Source: Euclidia mi
Lineage: Eukaryota; Arthropoda; Insecta; Lepidoptera; Erebidae
Assembly (NCBI GenBank): GCA_944739405.2
Contig: OX123193.2
Span: 9,618,331 to 9,682,330, forward strand
Reading direction: 5' to 3'
DNA: 64,000 nucleotides
Shown here: positions 22,646 to 32,871 of the stretch, piece by piece
Position numbering within the stretch: the stretch's first letter is position 1
How the letters are laid out: every line of letters starts with the position of its first letter
The notes under the pieces: generated by a model
Told to the model about the DNA's origin: nothing
What the model saw: only the letters and a program-made list of their open reading frames with translations
Databases searched by the model: none
Program-made: the position numbers and the translations under genes

Positions 22646-23648
22646 CCTTTAGCTGCCGACCTGGTCTAAACGTAGCACTTACGCCGACGTGACGACTGAG
22701 AGACGTCAAACTTTAAGTACTGAAATAAAATGTGTATTTGCATGCTACATTTTTCTATTTTATACATTAAAAAGATTGGTGTTTGAGGTAACAAACTACA
22801 GAATTAAAAAAAAATACACCCTATTTTTCAGGTAAAATCAACATTTATACGAGAGATCACAATTATTAGGCACTAAATTTTAAGGACTTACTTCAGTCTC
22901 GTTTTTCTCTAATATTAAGTAATTAACAACAAATGAACTTAAAATATGTTATCTTCTATAAACTATTATCAAAATAAAACATAAATCTTACTTCTTAGTT
23001 TAAAAATAAAAATAATGACAGACCTCGAATATTTGGTACATTCACTACGGACGTTTGCAGTCAATGCATATTTGTAGGCAGCAAGTAAGGCACATTGGTT
23101 TCGTGCATTTGCAGCAACAGTACTTCGTTCGCCTTTTCAACCGACTGGGACAGATTGCACATGTCTTTCTTACACCTCTATCTGGATTCTGATGTTTTAG
23201 GTGGTGGAGGGCATATCGGCGGGTCCAATAACTCGCTCGGTACTTACGTACTTAGTCGCAATTCTCGTGGGATCCTATCATTGTAGACGCGTAATTTAAT
23301 TTCCGGGAGGACTAGTTCACGTGCCAGCAAGAGTAAAAATCGGCCACGACTGATGTCGCCCTTGTTTGACTTCATCAGACTCTATAAGCTAACACACATG
23401 AATACCGAGGTGACGACCGAGAGACGTACGGAATTCAGTACATAAACACCGTACTTACGTCTGTGAGACGTCGATCGCTCCAATACGGAGATGTGTTCAC
23501 TCGCCGTGGGCGCAGCGTCGCCTGATGGCTTGCGACGCGGAGGGAGGAAGGTAGCGGGAAGGGCGACGCCGAAGGTGGCGTGATTTTAGAAATATTTCAA
23601 AATTAAAAGTTATTCCGTCTGTGAGACGTATAGGTCGGTAGTTAAAGG
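22646..23648 (-). mobile_element. piggyBac-like element, internally deleted, ATAA flanks
   Basis: The ends are inverted: CCTTTAGCTGCCGACCT at 22646-22662, and on the other strand CCTTTAACTACCGACCT ending at 23648. This is 15 of 17 identical and close to the CCCTT(T/A)...CTGCCGA ends I recall for piggyBac. Both sides carry ATAA (22642-22645 and 23649-23652) in place of the canonical TTAA. Two related stretches of about 40 bp (22688-22730 and 23403-23445, GACGACYGAGAGACGT) form internal direct repeats. The transposase is reduced to its C-terminus (next entry). The element is 1,003 bp, so it is non-autonomous. Confidence 0.75.
23033..23400 (-). pseudogene. piggyBac-like transposase, C-terminal remnant with cysteine-rich domain
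   Basis: On the minus strand the frame reads GDISRGRFLLLLARELV and KLRVYNDRIPRELRLS, then a stop. After a further stop and a frameshift it ends with RCKKTCAICPSRLKRR followed by paired cysteines (YCCCKC, MCLTCC, ICIDCKRP). The arrangement of CxxC pairs just before a stop matches the C-terminal cysteine-rich domain of piggyBac transposases, which binds the element ends. The catalytic DDD region is absent, so this copy cannot encode activity. The match is by motif, not by alignment. Confidence 0.7.
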
Positions 23649-23689
23649 ATAATTAAGAAATGGCTATAGTTTATGTGTGTATAATTATG

Positions 23690-23835
23690 TCCTTTATATA
23701 TATATATATATATATATGTTTTGTATGTTTATGTATATATGTATTTGTATGTATGTATGTATATGTATATTTGTATGTAGGTACATAGAGTAGAGTTTAT
23801 GAAGAGGTATATATGTATGTGTTTAGAAATATATA
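23690..23835. repeat. (AT)n and (GTAT)n microsatellite
   Basis: Alternating TA (about 23695-23717) grades into GTAT-type repeats to about 23835. Confidence 0.85.
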
Positions 23836-24024
23836 TGTATTACAACTGTTACACCTACAACTACCACTATTTTCTGACCAATAATATTTCCATCCAAAGG
23901 TTGCCTGGTAGAGATCGCTATAAGCGATAAGGCCGCCCATTGTACTTCGCTTTTTTTGTATGATATCCTATGTAATATTTCTGGTGTACAATAAAGCATA
24001 AAATAAATAAAATAAATAAATAAA
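23836..24024. other. No gene; (AAAT)n run near 23998-24028
   Basis: A short run of AAATAAAT precedes the next repeat, possibly the tail of a retroposon whose body is not recognisable. Confidence 0.4.
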
Positions 24025-24028
24025 AATA

Positions 24029-24230
24029 ATACTAGTTGACCCGGCGAACTTCGTACCGCCATATTTATTTTTAATATTCGCATTTTTGTGTCTTTTATCA
24101 TCATTTACCATTCTCAAGTCCCCTTGAACACACACAAAAAAATCATCAAAATCGGTCCAGTCGTTTAGGAGGAGTTCAGTGACATACACACGCACACAAG
24201 AAATATATATATATATAAAGATTTTCTAAA
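24029..24230 (+). mobile_element. Lepidopteran retroelement 3' end ('GACCCGGCGAACTTCGT' type)
   Basis: It runs from TAGTTGACCCGGCGAACTTC through AAAATCGGTCCAGTCGTTTA and GTGACATACACACGCACACA to an (AT)n tail at 24205-24222. This is a frequent lepidopteran repeat that I associate with RTE-like LINE 3' ends. A fragment of the same start is at 63655-63685 (AGCTGACCCGGCAAAC). Confidence 0.7.
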
Positions 24231-24272
24231 TGTTCATGTTAACACATCATTTAAGCGATACATATAATTTGA

Positions 24273-25489
24273 GTTAGAAGTGTATGTTTAAAACTGTCGA
24301 GCGCCAGTCCTTTTAGGCGCAGTCAAATCACGTGTAGGAGCCCTACACCGTCAACACCGTTGCCTTCACCTCGTCCTGAAGACAAACCGCCCGCTACGGA
24401 AAAGCCGGCACTTGAACTAATCTCTACAGCAGAAGTAGAAAGATGGATGAAGATTATCAACTCTTATCTGACTGAAGTTTGCTCAATTGCTGCAGAAAGT
24501 AAGCTCATTACCGATTCAAAAGTACGAGTCACAAGTATCTGCCGCCAAGTGAGCACTGCTGCATCTGAGATGGCTGTAAACTATCAGTCTGTGAATCAAA
24601 AGGTGATACAAGCACACTCCACCATCCAGCACTTTCAAGAGAAGAACAATATCTCAGATACCGTTGAGGAGATTAAGAAAGTCGTGCAGGAAAATCATAC
24701 CCAGACCCAGAAGAATACTTTTGCCCATATGGTTAAAAAAGGGAGCAACAATTTTATTCGCCCTAATTCCATTAGTTCAGTTACGATATATCCGGCCGAC
24801 AAAAGTAAAAGCAGTGACGACACTAAAGCCCTTCTTCAGACTATAATTTCGCCCGAGGAAATGAAATTGCACGTACGCGGTGTCAGAAAGACCAAAAATG
24901 GCGGTGTAGTCATCGGCACCGAAAATAAAGATGACGTAGCGAAGCTCAAAAGCTCTACAAAGCTTTTAACATCAGGACTTACTGTCGAAGAGCAGACCAA
25001 GCGTCGTCCTAGAATAGTCGTAATTGGAGTTCCTACAACACTCACTGAAAAAGAGGTCTTCGAATGCATATTTGAACAAAACTTAGCACAGACATTTCCA
25101 GACAAGACACGAGAGTCCTTCATTGCCTCTGTTAAATTGAGCCACAAATCTGGGAAGAAGAACATATCGGTGTGCAATTATATAATCGAAGTACCACCGG
25201 GCATTCGAAAAGCTCTTATTAACCAGGGGAGAGTGTTCATAAACTGGACATCATGCCCCGTAAGGGACTTTACCCTGGTTAAAAGGTGTTATAATTGCCA
25301 ACAATACAATATTGCGGTGAATCAGGCCACATCATTAAAGAGTGCAGTAAGAAGACATCACCACCTTCCTGCGCTACGTGTATGAAATTTAAGAAGCCCA
25401 ATAATCACCAAAATGGGGACGAGAGCTGCCCAGCAAGAAAATATGCCGAGGACAGGTACCTGAATTCTATAGACTATGAAGGCGCCTGA
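24273..25489 (+). pseudogene. LINE ORF1 (gag-like, CCHC zinc knuckles), frameshifted
   Basis: The frame is open from about 24273 to 25385 without an ATG. It encodes about 370 residues: a proline/serine-rich start, a helical middle (residues about 50-150) and a region like the gag domain of Jockey-type ORF1 proteins, with RPRIVVIGVPTTLTEKEVFE and ALINQGRVFINWTSCPVRDF. At the first knuckle (RCYNCQQY) the frame slips. The remainder continues in the frame ending at 25489, with YCGESGHIIKEC and CATCMKFKKP...C. The first knuckle is incomplete, suggesting a small deletion at about 25305-25320. The protein normally coats the LINE RNA. ORF2 starts 58 bases downstream. Confidence 0.75.
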
Positions 25490-25547
25490 GAGCGCCACTA
25501 ACTACATGTGAAAGCACCGCTACTAAAGGTACTCATTAATTATAGTT

Positions 25548-25953
25548 ATGGCTAATAAGCTAATAGATGATTTGGACAACTTTTCTATCTCAGACTCAAA
25601 AGTTTGTAATATTGAGGATTGTAAAAGCCACTTCTTCCACCACAAGATAAGTGTTTAACTATTATTTCGCAAAATATTCGTAGTATCTATAAGAACTTTC
25701 AGGAACTAGAAATCTTGCTACATACTATTGACATAACTTGCGACATAATAGTGCTATCGTAATGCTGGTTATCTAATAGATCTGATGCTCTACCAACTTT
25801 AGATGGATATCGACAATTTTGCAGTGATAATCATATCAATCAGAATGCCGGCGTTGTAGTATATATTAGAAAACATCTAAATGTAGTTATAGAAAAGCCT
25901 AATATAGATGAATGCAAAATGTACAATGGTACTATTTGCGTAATTATATCTCT
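25548..25953 (+). pseudogene. LINE ORF2, N-terminal endonuclease fragment
   Basis: The ATG at 25548 opens a frame that stops at 25656-25658. After a shift, the AP-endonuclease-like N-terminus is readable from about 25661: ISQNIRSIYKNFQELEILL, CDIIVLS, then a stop at the catalytic Glu position, then CWLSNR and DGYRQFCSDN. It is cut at about 25953 by the insertion ending at 26519. Confidence 0.7.
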
Positions 25954-26519
25954 ATGTCTGCTCTTTCAATAATACACTGTAGAGCGGGATAGCGCGCCAA
26001 CGGCAATATAAAAGCTGGACTCTTGTTGTAAATTTATTAACGATGCCAAACATACATCTAAAGCAATTTACAGGCTACCTTCTTCGCAGAACCTATGAGA
26101 CCTAACTAGGTAGATGCACATAAGTCGTAGAAGTAAGAGGTCGAGGAAGACACTTAAATGCTCAAGCAAGTGGTTGAGGCATAAAGCGTGCGATACTCGA
26201 TTCCCTATCCGAAGACACCTTGATCTTTAAATCAGTCGGGGTTTTGTTATCCGCCGGAGAATCTTAACACCGACTTCTAATTTTCCCTATGGCGCCATCT
26301 GTGAGTTGTAGGTGGTACTATTGTTACAACACTTAATTTTGTAAATTTAAAACTGGTGGTGGCCTGATGTCCTCAAATACAGGTTTCGACCTAGTTTAGG
26401 CATCAGTCTCCCACATTCAAAGTGTCTACATGTGTAATGTAAGCTTAACTTTAAGATTTAACATTGTTATGTGGTGAGAAATAAATACATTTTAATTTTA
26501 ATTTAATTTTAATTTTAAT
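25954..26519 (+). mobile_element. Retroposon insertion with (TTTTAA)n tail inside the LINE endonuclease
   Basis: The endonuclease frame stops matching at about 25953 and resumes exactly at 26520 (TCTCTGTATAGG, which continues as SLYRSPSLSTDKF). A TCTCT(A/G)T motif at 25950 and 26520 is the probable target duplication. The inserted 566 bp end in AATAAATACATTTT and a (TTTTAA)n run. I recognise no pol III head and no coding frame; it could be a LINE 3' UTR or a SINE. Confidence 0.65.
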
Positions 26520-27909
26520 CTCTCTGTATAGGTCACCATCTCTTAGTACAGATAAGTTTCTTAATTCACTTGATTTAGCACTAAACAGTATATCATCATA
26601 CAAGAATATAATTATAACAGGTGACTTAAATATAAATATTCTGTCTGAGAGAAATGACGACCGCGGCCACGATTATCTTAATGTCTGCTCTTTTCATGGT
26701 CTCTTGCCAGCTCATACTCTTCCTACTCATCAAAGTGGATCATGCCTAGACCACTTCATTATAAAAACAAAGCATCCGTCACGCACTTTGGTCATTAACT
26801 CTTCAATCACAGATCACCGCACTATTCTATTGTCATTAAAACTATCATTTTCTAAACATAAATGCACACCTAGCTATACTAAAATAAACATGAAGAACCT
26901 TGCAATTGACATACCTAACATAGATCTCGACCCCGTTTACTTATGTGCTGATCCTAATATTTCAATCGATTCCCTTATAAACGAATTACAAAGTGCAATT
27001 CACAAAAATACATCTACTATAAAATTGTCTAAGAGACATAAAATAACAAAACCGTGGATTACACAAAGTCTTTTGCGGTTCATAAGACATAGAGATAAAT
27101 TGCGCTCGAAGGCTAAGAAAGCACCAAATAATGAAATTATCTCGATGCCTTACAAAAGATATCGTAATTTTTGTAACAACCTTCTAAAAAAATTAAAGAT
27201 TGAATACAATAAGGCTGAACTAGAAAAGGCTGGGCAAAACAGCAAATTAGTCTGGAAATTTATAAAAAAGTGCACTTTTACCACCAAAAATCAAGAACCA
27301 GAATTAGATTTACTTCAATCCGAGTCAAATCCCACACTGGCACTCAATAAAATAAATATATTCTTCGCTAACGCTGGAAAATCTCTCGGAGAAAGAATAT
27401 TGTATCAAAGAAACTTTTTATCGCACTACACCTCTAACAAATCACACAACCCAGCGCTCAAATCTTTTGTTTTATTAGATACTGACGTTGACGAAGTAGT
27501 TCAAATAATAAAAGGACTACGGGACACTTCAGCGGTAGGGTGGGATGGCATTTCTACCACTATAATCAAAAGATTTAAGACCTTCCTAGCAAATCCATTA
27601 ACCCACATTTTAAAAATATGTTTGTCTGACGGTATATTTCCGAAGTCCTTGAAAAAGGCTATAGTTATCCCAATACACAAGAATGGAGATACAAGTTGTG
27701 TAAACAACTACAGGCCCATTTCAATCTTGCCAGCATTGTCTAAGGTTTTAAAAAAACTAATAAATAATCGATTAGTAAAATACCTGGAATCGAACAATAT
27801 ACTCTCAGACAGGCAGTTTGGTTTAGAGCGCAAAAGTCAACAAACCAGGTCGTTCACATGGTTACTGATCACATTGTGGCTAACCTGGATAAAGATCCCT
27901 TTATCTATA
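26520..27909 (+). pseudogene. LINE ORF2, endonuclease C-terminus to RT fingers
   Basis: One frame runs from 26520 to about 27830. It contains IIITGDLNINIL (endonuclease core), SGSCLDHFII, the catalytic TDHRTILLSL, a linker of about 200 residues, and RT N-terminal motifs: SAVGWDGIST, KKAIVIPIHKNG and NNYRPISILPALSK. At about 27830 the loss of one T after QFG shifts the frame; the correct frame continues to the insertion point at 27909. The RT palm follows at 29896 beyond a DNA transposon. Confidence 0.8.
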
Positions 27910-27910
27910 T

Positions 27911-27974
27911 AAAAGTCTTTGTCGCTCCACCCTAGTATGCATCCGCATACTAGGGTGGAGCGACAAAAACTTTT
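27911..27974. repeat. Terminal snap-back palindrome of the long-TIR transposon
   Basis: Arms 27918-27940 and 27945-27967 are perfect 23-bp inverted copies (TTTGTCGCTCCACCCTAG...) around the loop ATCC. With one mismatch the arms extend to 27911 and 27974. The right end of the element (29860-29893) has only a single copy of this sequence, so the two ends are not symmetrical. Confidence 0.85.
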
Positions 27975-29298
27975 TTTTAATTTCTATTTTTCTGTAATGT
28001 CAATCAATGACCTATAGTTGCAGGAGCTTTGATGTCAAATTTCAGCTTTCTAACTAAACATCTTGAGGTGGCGCACGAGACTTTAATTTTTTGAAAATGT
28101 GCCATATTTGCGTCTCAACAAGAGCTATATTTAAACCAATAGTACTAATTGTTTTATAATATTAACACTTAATTTTATTTATACTATCGTCACCTATAAT
28201 ATAAAAACATCTAATCACCACATTTTCAGAGGTTGAACGTTTTACGCCAATAGTTTTAGAACCCTCTTTCTGGCGAAAACAATTGGATTTGAGGTATATT
28301 CGTTTATTTCGTAATTAAACGAAAAAAAAATTGAAATGGTTGCTTTTGACATCGGAAAAGATTCTATTAGGACATCTATTCCTACATTAGGCCATTCACA
28401 AATATTCTCCAGATTGATTTATTTAGTATTACTAATAAGTAGAACAGTGTGAAAAATTCAGGAAAATGGGCCATTCTCGGTGGTTGACGTGCACAAACAG
28501 AATGCTTAGTTGAGTTATATATATCTAAATGTTGCCTGCCTTTTCTTAGGACTAGTTTCAAATCAGTGGACTTGGAAATAATCCTTCATACCTATTTAAC
28601 TCCCTTCGGCATTAAACATAAAAAATCCTTCCTGAGTGGTTAAATTCTTTTCGTGTCGATGGCGAACACTTGTCATACAGTTTAAATCCAGCTTACGGCT
28701 TTTTTGATGATTCGGCTACATGTCGCCAACTGTGCACGATTTTGGGCTTTTGGTGTACGCAGTATCAGCATACGGCAGTGCTTATATTAAAATTTGTGCT
28801 TATTTAAAACGAACCAATAGCCCTAATTTCATTTTTCCAGCGTAAATACTTTAGTCTCTGCAATAATTATGTACGTTAGCTTTATTATTTTTTATAAGTA
28901 AAAGAAGAAGCCGATAGAAAAAAATAAATTGACAATAATTCCAAGAAACTGTCACTGTTTATCGAGAAAATCGTCGCACCAGTTCGGTTTGGTATTAATT
29001 CGATCTCATCCCATAAATGTAGTCTGACGCCGGTCTTTAACACGTGTAAAAGATATTTGTAATTGCGAGATTACTTATAAACTATTGTTTAAAAAACTGT
29101 CGTGAAATGTTTTCTTTGTAAATCCTGAAAATGTGTTCTTTTCTTGTAGCATAGCACCTTGGAACAGTCGATCCTTGTAGATGAGTCGAAGGTAGGAGAA
29201 TTGGCTATTCGGAGTGTTTAAATGCAATAAAAGAAAAGAGTTCAAAGGGCACAAAGTACAAGAATTTCAACTACTGATACCGAAAATTTAGGCGTTAA

Positions 29299-29709
29299 AT
29301 GACTATTTTAAGAAGAGATACGAGACTTCTAACAATATTAGAATACGACGACACTGAAATCACTTCCAGAATTTCTTCACGAAGTAATTTGTATGAAATT
29401 AAAGAATTTCCTTGCCACAGTCAGGCCGTAGAAAGGTATGGCAAACATGTGATAGGAGCGTATTTATCTGTCTGCGGACCTGAAGGTATAGATAGTTATT
29501 GCTGTACTAGGATTAAAGTTAGGCACGACATTTCCTTTCTCTTGCTTTTCAACGCCAAATCCAATTGTTTTCGCCAGAGAAAGGGTTCTAAAACTACTGA
29601 TGTAAAACGTTCAAGCTCTGAAAATGTGGTAATTATATGTTTTTATATTATAGGTGACGATAGTATAAATAAAATTAATATTATAAAACAATTAGTACTA
29701 TTGGTTTAA
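29299..29709 (+). pseudogene. C-terminal remnant of an unassigned transposon protein
   Basis: The open frame of 136 codons lies inside the long-TIR element and ends with TAA within the right inverted repeat. It contains EIKEFPCHSQAVERYGKHVI and YLSVCGPEGIDSY. From memory, the FPCH(T/S)QAVER...VCG pattern occurs in uncharacterised arthropod and cnidarian proteins, some labelled cc8L18.2-like, that sit in repeats. I am not sure of this link. The upstream part of the gene is not readable, so the copy appears internally deleted. No catalytic residues can be named. Confidence 0.45.
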
Positions 29710-29893
29710 ATATAGCTTTGGCTGAGACGCAAATATGGCACATTTTCAAAAAATTGAAGTCTCGTGCGCCACCTCAAGATGTTTAGTTAGAAAGCTGAAA
29801 TTTTACATGAAAGCTCCTGCAACTATAGGTCATTAATTGACATTACAGGAAAATGGAAAAACAAAAAAGTTATTGTCGCTCCACCCTAATGCA

Positions 29894-30897
29894 TACTATT
29901 GGGATCTTTCTAGACCTTGCCAAAGCTTTTGACTCTGTTTCAGTTCCAGGTCTATTAAGAAAGCTTTAGCATGTGGGAATAAGAGGCACACAATTGAAAC
30001 TACTTACTGACTATCTTAGCGACAGATGTCAGTGTGTAAAACGAGGTTCAAACCTCAGCGCGGATATCCCTAATCCTCCCTTCGGGGTGCCTCAAGGGAG
30101 CATTTTAGGAGTCACTCTGTTCTTAATATTTATTAATGACCTATGTAACCTAAGTCTTCATAATGGTGTCATTGTGTCTTATGCAGATGATACGGTACTA
30201 TTATTTACAGGAAATACTCGTACTGAGGTATATACACATGCTCAACTAGGTTTCAGTACTGTAAATAACTGGCTTTTTGACAATATACTAACCTTAAACA
30301 CCCAGAAAACAAAATATATCTACTTCTCAATACGTAACAATAACATTCATGAATCACCTAACAACACTATATTCGCTCACGACAATAAATGTCATTCATC
30401 TGCTGACGCTGCATGCGCCTGCCCTACTTTAGAATCTACACAATGTATCAAGTACCTTGGAATAACACTTGACAATAATCTTAATTTCCGCATTCACATA
30501 GATCTCTTATGTAAACGGGTGCGCAAATTAATATTTATTTTCAAAACAATGCGTACATAGCGCTGCAAATTTTAAATTAATAAAACAAATCTACCTGTCG
30601 TTGTGTCAGTCCATCATATCCTATTGCATTACTTCATGGGGAAGGGCATCCAAAACCGTCCTATTGCCACTAGAACGGGCTCAAATAGCTATTCTAAAAG
30701 TGGCGACGTTTCGACCTTATATGTTTCCTACCTTTTATTTGTATCAGTCCACTAATGTCCTAACTTTACGTCAATTGTTCATACTGCACACCATACTTAA
30801 ACAACACGCACTAACTCCATTTAAACCACTGCCCCCGGACAAGAGACGAAAAGATCTAGTCTGTACTAAGTTTCATGGTAAACATGTCTTTATATAA
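29894..30897 (+). pseudogene. LINE ORF2, RT palm to C-terminus
   Basis: After the transposon the RT resumes with motif A (GIFLDLAKAFDSV), then an in-frame TAG near 29968. From 29973 the frame carries TDYLSDRCQCV, motif B (FGVPQGSILGVTLF), catalytic SYADDTVLLF and the KYLGITLDNNLNF block. A stop at 30558-30560 and a shift separate this from the last open piece (30601-30897), with SIISYCITSWG and a C-terminus ending at 30897. Overall ORF2 has at least four frame or stop lesions besides the insertions. Confidence 0.8.
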
Positions 30898-31281
30898 ATA
30901 GATTTTTTATACTTTATGTATAAATAGATTTTTCTTATTCATAGGCCCTTTTTTATACAATAGATTAAATAAGTTACTAGATATATATAATTATAGTTAT
31001 AAGCAATGTAAAATAATCATAACTAGATACTTACAAACAATGACCTACTCCGATACTGAGAATTTGCTTACTGTCATAAAATAATTACCTACCATTGAAT
31101 AGCCTCGATTTTAATTATTATTGCGTCAATGTTAAATTTAAGAGTATGCACATTTGTTATATTTTCACAATTATATTACGTAAGAACAAAACAGCTTGAA
31201 ACACCGGTGAAAACCTAGTTCAGGCATATCATTTTAAACCTAGATAGCAAAGTAAAAATAACCTATACCGGCCTTAAACTA
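30898..31281 (+). other. LINE 3' UTR, first part (interrupted by Tc1)
   Basis: AT-rich non-coding sequence follows the ORF2 stop. The element probably continues beyond the Tc1 insertion at 32872-32995 and ends in AATAAAAATTATTATT, an (ATT)n tail of the CR1/Jockey type. Confidence 0.55.
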
Positions 31282-31307
31282 CACACATCAACAAAGTCTA
31301 GGGATAT
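31282..31307. repeat. Tc1 left terminal inverted repeat
   Basis: 26 bp, the perfect complement of 32846-32871; bound by the transposase N-terminal domain in this family. Confidence 0.9.
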
Positions 31308-31578
31308 CTTAATCCTAAATTATTTACGAGTTTATAGTTTAGAACCTTGTTAGTTTCCACAAAAAGTTTATATACAGATTAAAACCTCTTTTATTCTATT
31401 TTCAAAATTTGATCATGGAAAGAAAAAAAACAAAATAATAAACAAAATATGGCGGCAAATTTGCTAGTAATTCGTTACATTAAAGAAAGTTAAAACTGTT
31501 TTATTATAATTATTAATGAAAAGGGTTTTTAATTGTTTTTCTTTTTTAATTTAACGTGACGTACGAACTTTAAAAGTC

Positions 31579-32604
31579 ATGTCACGTCGTCATTTGAGTC
31601 GAGATGAAATGTTACGAGCCGTGGGCATGTTAGAAAATGGTGCAATTCAACGCGTCGTTGCTGAGGCCCTACATACCAGTCAAAATGTGATATCAAGGTT
31701 GTGGTCACGTTATCGCAGTACTGGAGATGTGGCCGAACAGCACACAGGTAGATATCGTGTTACTACGCAGAGACAGGATCGATTTCTCCAAATGACCGCC
31801 AGAAGACAACCCAATATCACAGCTCTGCAACTAGTGCAAAGGCTCCAGGAGGACCACCAGCTGCTGGTAAGCGACCAAACCGTGCGAAGAAGGTTACATG
31901 AAGTTGATCTTCATGCTCGAAGACCATTGCGTGTTCCAGCATTGCGACGTGGCAATCGCGGTCGGCGGCTTTCGTGGGCTCGGGAGCATTTACCATGGAG
32001 TAACGAACAATGGTCTTTGGTGCTGTTCACCGATGAGTCCCGGTTTGGGTTTCACCCGGATTCACGAAGAACACGCGTTTGGAGAGCTCCAGGGAGAGTT
32101 AGCCGTCTACGGCACCCTCAGGAGGTCCACCCATACCAAGGCGGGACAATCATGGTGTGGGCAGGAATTCGTCTTGGCGAACGAACCCAACTCGTTTGGA
32201 TCCAAGGCAGCATGACTGCACAAAAATACCACGAGGAGGTAGTAGAGCCCGTTATTGTCCCACACAGAACTCAAATAGGCCATGAATTTCTACTCATGCA
32301 CGATAATGCTCCTTGCCATACGGCGCGGCTGGTATCGACCGCTCTCCGAGAGCACGATATTCAAGTTTTGGATTGGCCTGCACAGTCGCCCGACTTAAAT
32401 CCTATCGAGCATGCCTGGGACATGTTACAACGAAAAGCTTTGAGAGATTTTCCACCAAATTTGACGACTGAACAACAACTTTACGAACACTTGCAAAGGA
32501 CATGGGACCTCATACCGCAGCAAGACATTGACAATTTAATTTTAAGTATTAACAATCGATGTCGATGTGTAATCAATGTAAGAGGTGGCAACACTGATTA
32601 TTAA
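31579..32604 (+). CDS. Tc1-family transposase (DD34E), intact
   Basis: This gene of 341 residues starts at ATG 31579 and has no stop or frameshift. Residues 1-115 form the DNA-binding part: a first helix-turn-helix (about 5-45), a GR-type linker (TGRYRV, 56-61) and a second helix-turn-helix (about 65-110). The catalytic domain shows D152 (LFTDESRFGF), D242 (MHDNAPCHTA) and E277 (DLNPIEHAW). Exactly 34 residues lie between D242 and E277, the DD34E signature of Tc1. Length is normal for the family. In the nucleus such enzymes cut at the inverted repeats and reinsert at TA. The gene is centred between perfect terminal repeats. Activity is inferred from integrity only. Confidence 0.93.
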   Translation: MSRRHLSRDEMLRAVGMLENGAIQRVVAEALHTSQNVISRLWSRYRSTGDVAEQHTGRYRVTTQRQDRFLQMTARRQPNITALQLVQRLQEDHQLLVSDQTVRRRLHEVDLHARRPLRVPALRRGNRGRRLSWAREHLPWSNEQWSLVLFTDESRFGFHPDSRRTRVWRAPGRVSRLRHPQEVHPYQGGTIMVWAGIRLGERTQLVWIQGSMTAQKYHEEVVEPVIVPHRTQIGHEFLLMHDNAPCHTARLVSTALREHDIQVLDWPAQSPDLNPIEHAWDMLQRKALRDFPPNLTTEQQLYEHLQRTWDLIPQQDIDNLILSINNRCRCVINVRGGNTDY

Positions 32605-32845
32605 TGATTAGATTTTACAAGATTTTTCCATTTTTATTAAAATTAATAGTTTTTTAAGAAGAAATGTTTGTTGTTATCATACTAATTTTCCATGATGATT
32701 AAAAAAATTAATTTTTTTATTTAAAACAAAAAAAAACACGAAATGTTTTTTATTTTTATTAAAGACCTTAAAATAATCTATGATTCTTCTATTTACTGTA
32801 TCAGAAAATTCTTCATAGATTTTTAGATATTTGATGAAATATAAA

Positions 32846-32871
32846 ATATCCCTAGACTTTGTTGATGTGTG
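32846..32871. repeat. Tc1 right terminal inverted repeat
   Basis: Perfect 26-bp complement of the left repeat, followed by TA. Confidence 0.9.

Larger units (their letters stand above)
27910..29893. mobile_element. 1,984-bp DNA transposon with ~340-bp inverted repeats, TA target
   Basis: It interrupts the LINE reverse transcriptase precisely. The LINE reads up to TA at 27908-27909 and resumes with TA at 29894-29895. Bases 27945-28290 and 29558-29893 are long terminal inverted repeats with scattered differences; the ends read TAGGGTGGAGCGACAA. The outer 35 bases at the left are an extra inverted copy of the terminus, making a snap-back (separate entry). The interior of about 1.27 kb carries only a partial gene (29299-29709). 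Superfamily is not established; TA is also used by Tc1/mariner, but the ends and protein are unlike it. Confidence 0.8.
31282..32871 (+). mobile_element. Complete Tc1-type transposon, 1,590 bp
   Basis: The 26-bp termini are perfect inverted repeats: CACACATCAACAAAGTCTAG... at 31282-31307 and its complement at 32846-32871. The element is flanked by TA on both sides (31280-31281 and 32872-32873), the target duplication of the Tc1/mariner superfamily. One intact transposase gene occupies 31579-32604. Length and layout match a full-size Tc1 element, with both ends, the duplication and the gene preserved, so the insertion looks recent. It lies in the 3' UTR of an older LINE. Confidence 0.9.

Noticed and set aside
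23500..23585. GC-rich patch considered as a promoter or CpG island
   Set aside because: It is short, lies inside the piggyBac-like element, and no start site or host exon is seen near it.
31898..32215. 105-residue frame inside the Tc1 transposase
   Set aside because: Alternative frame of a gene with clear catalytic motifs.
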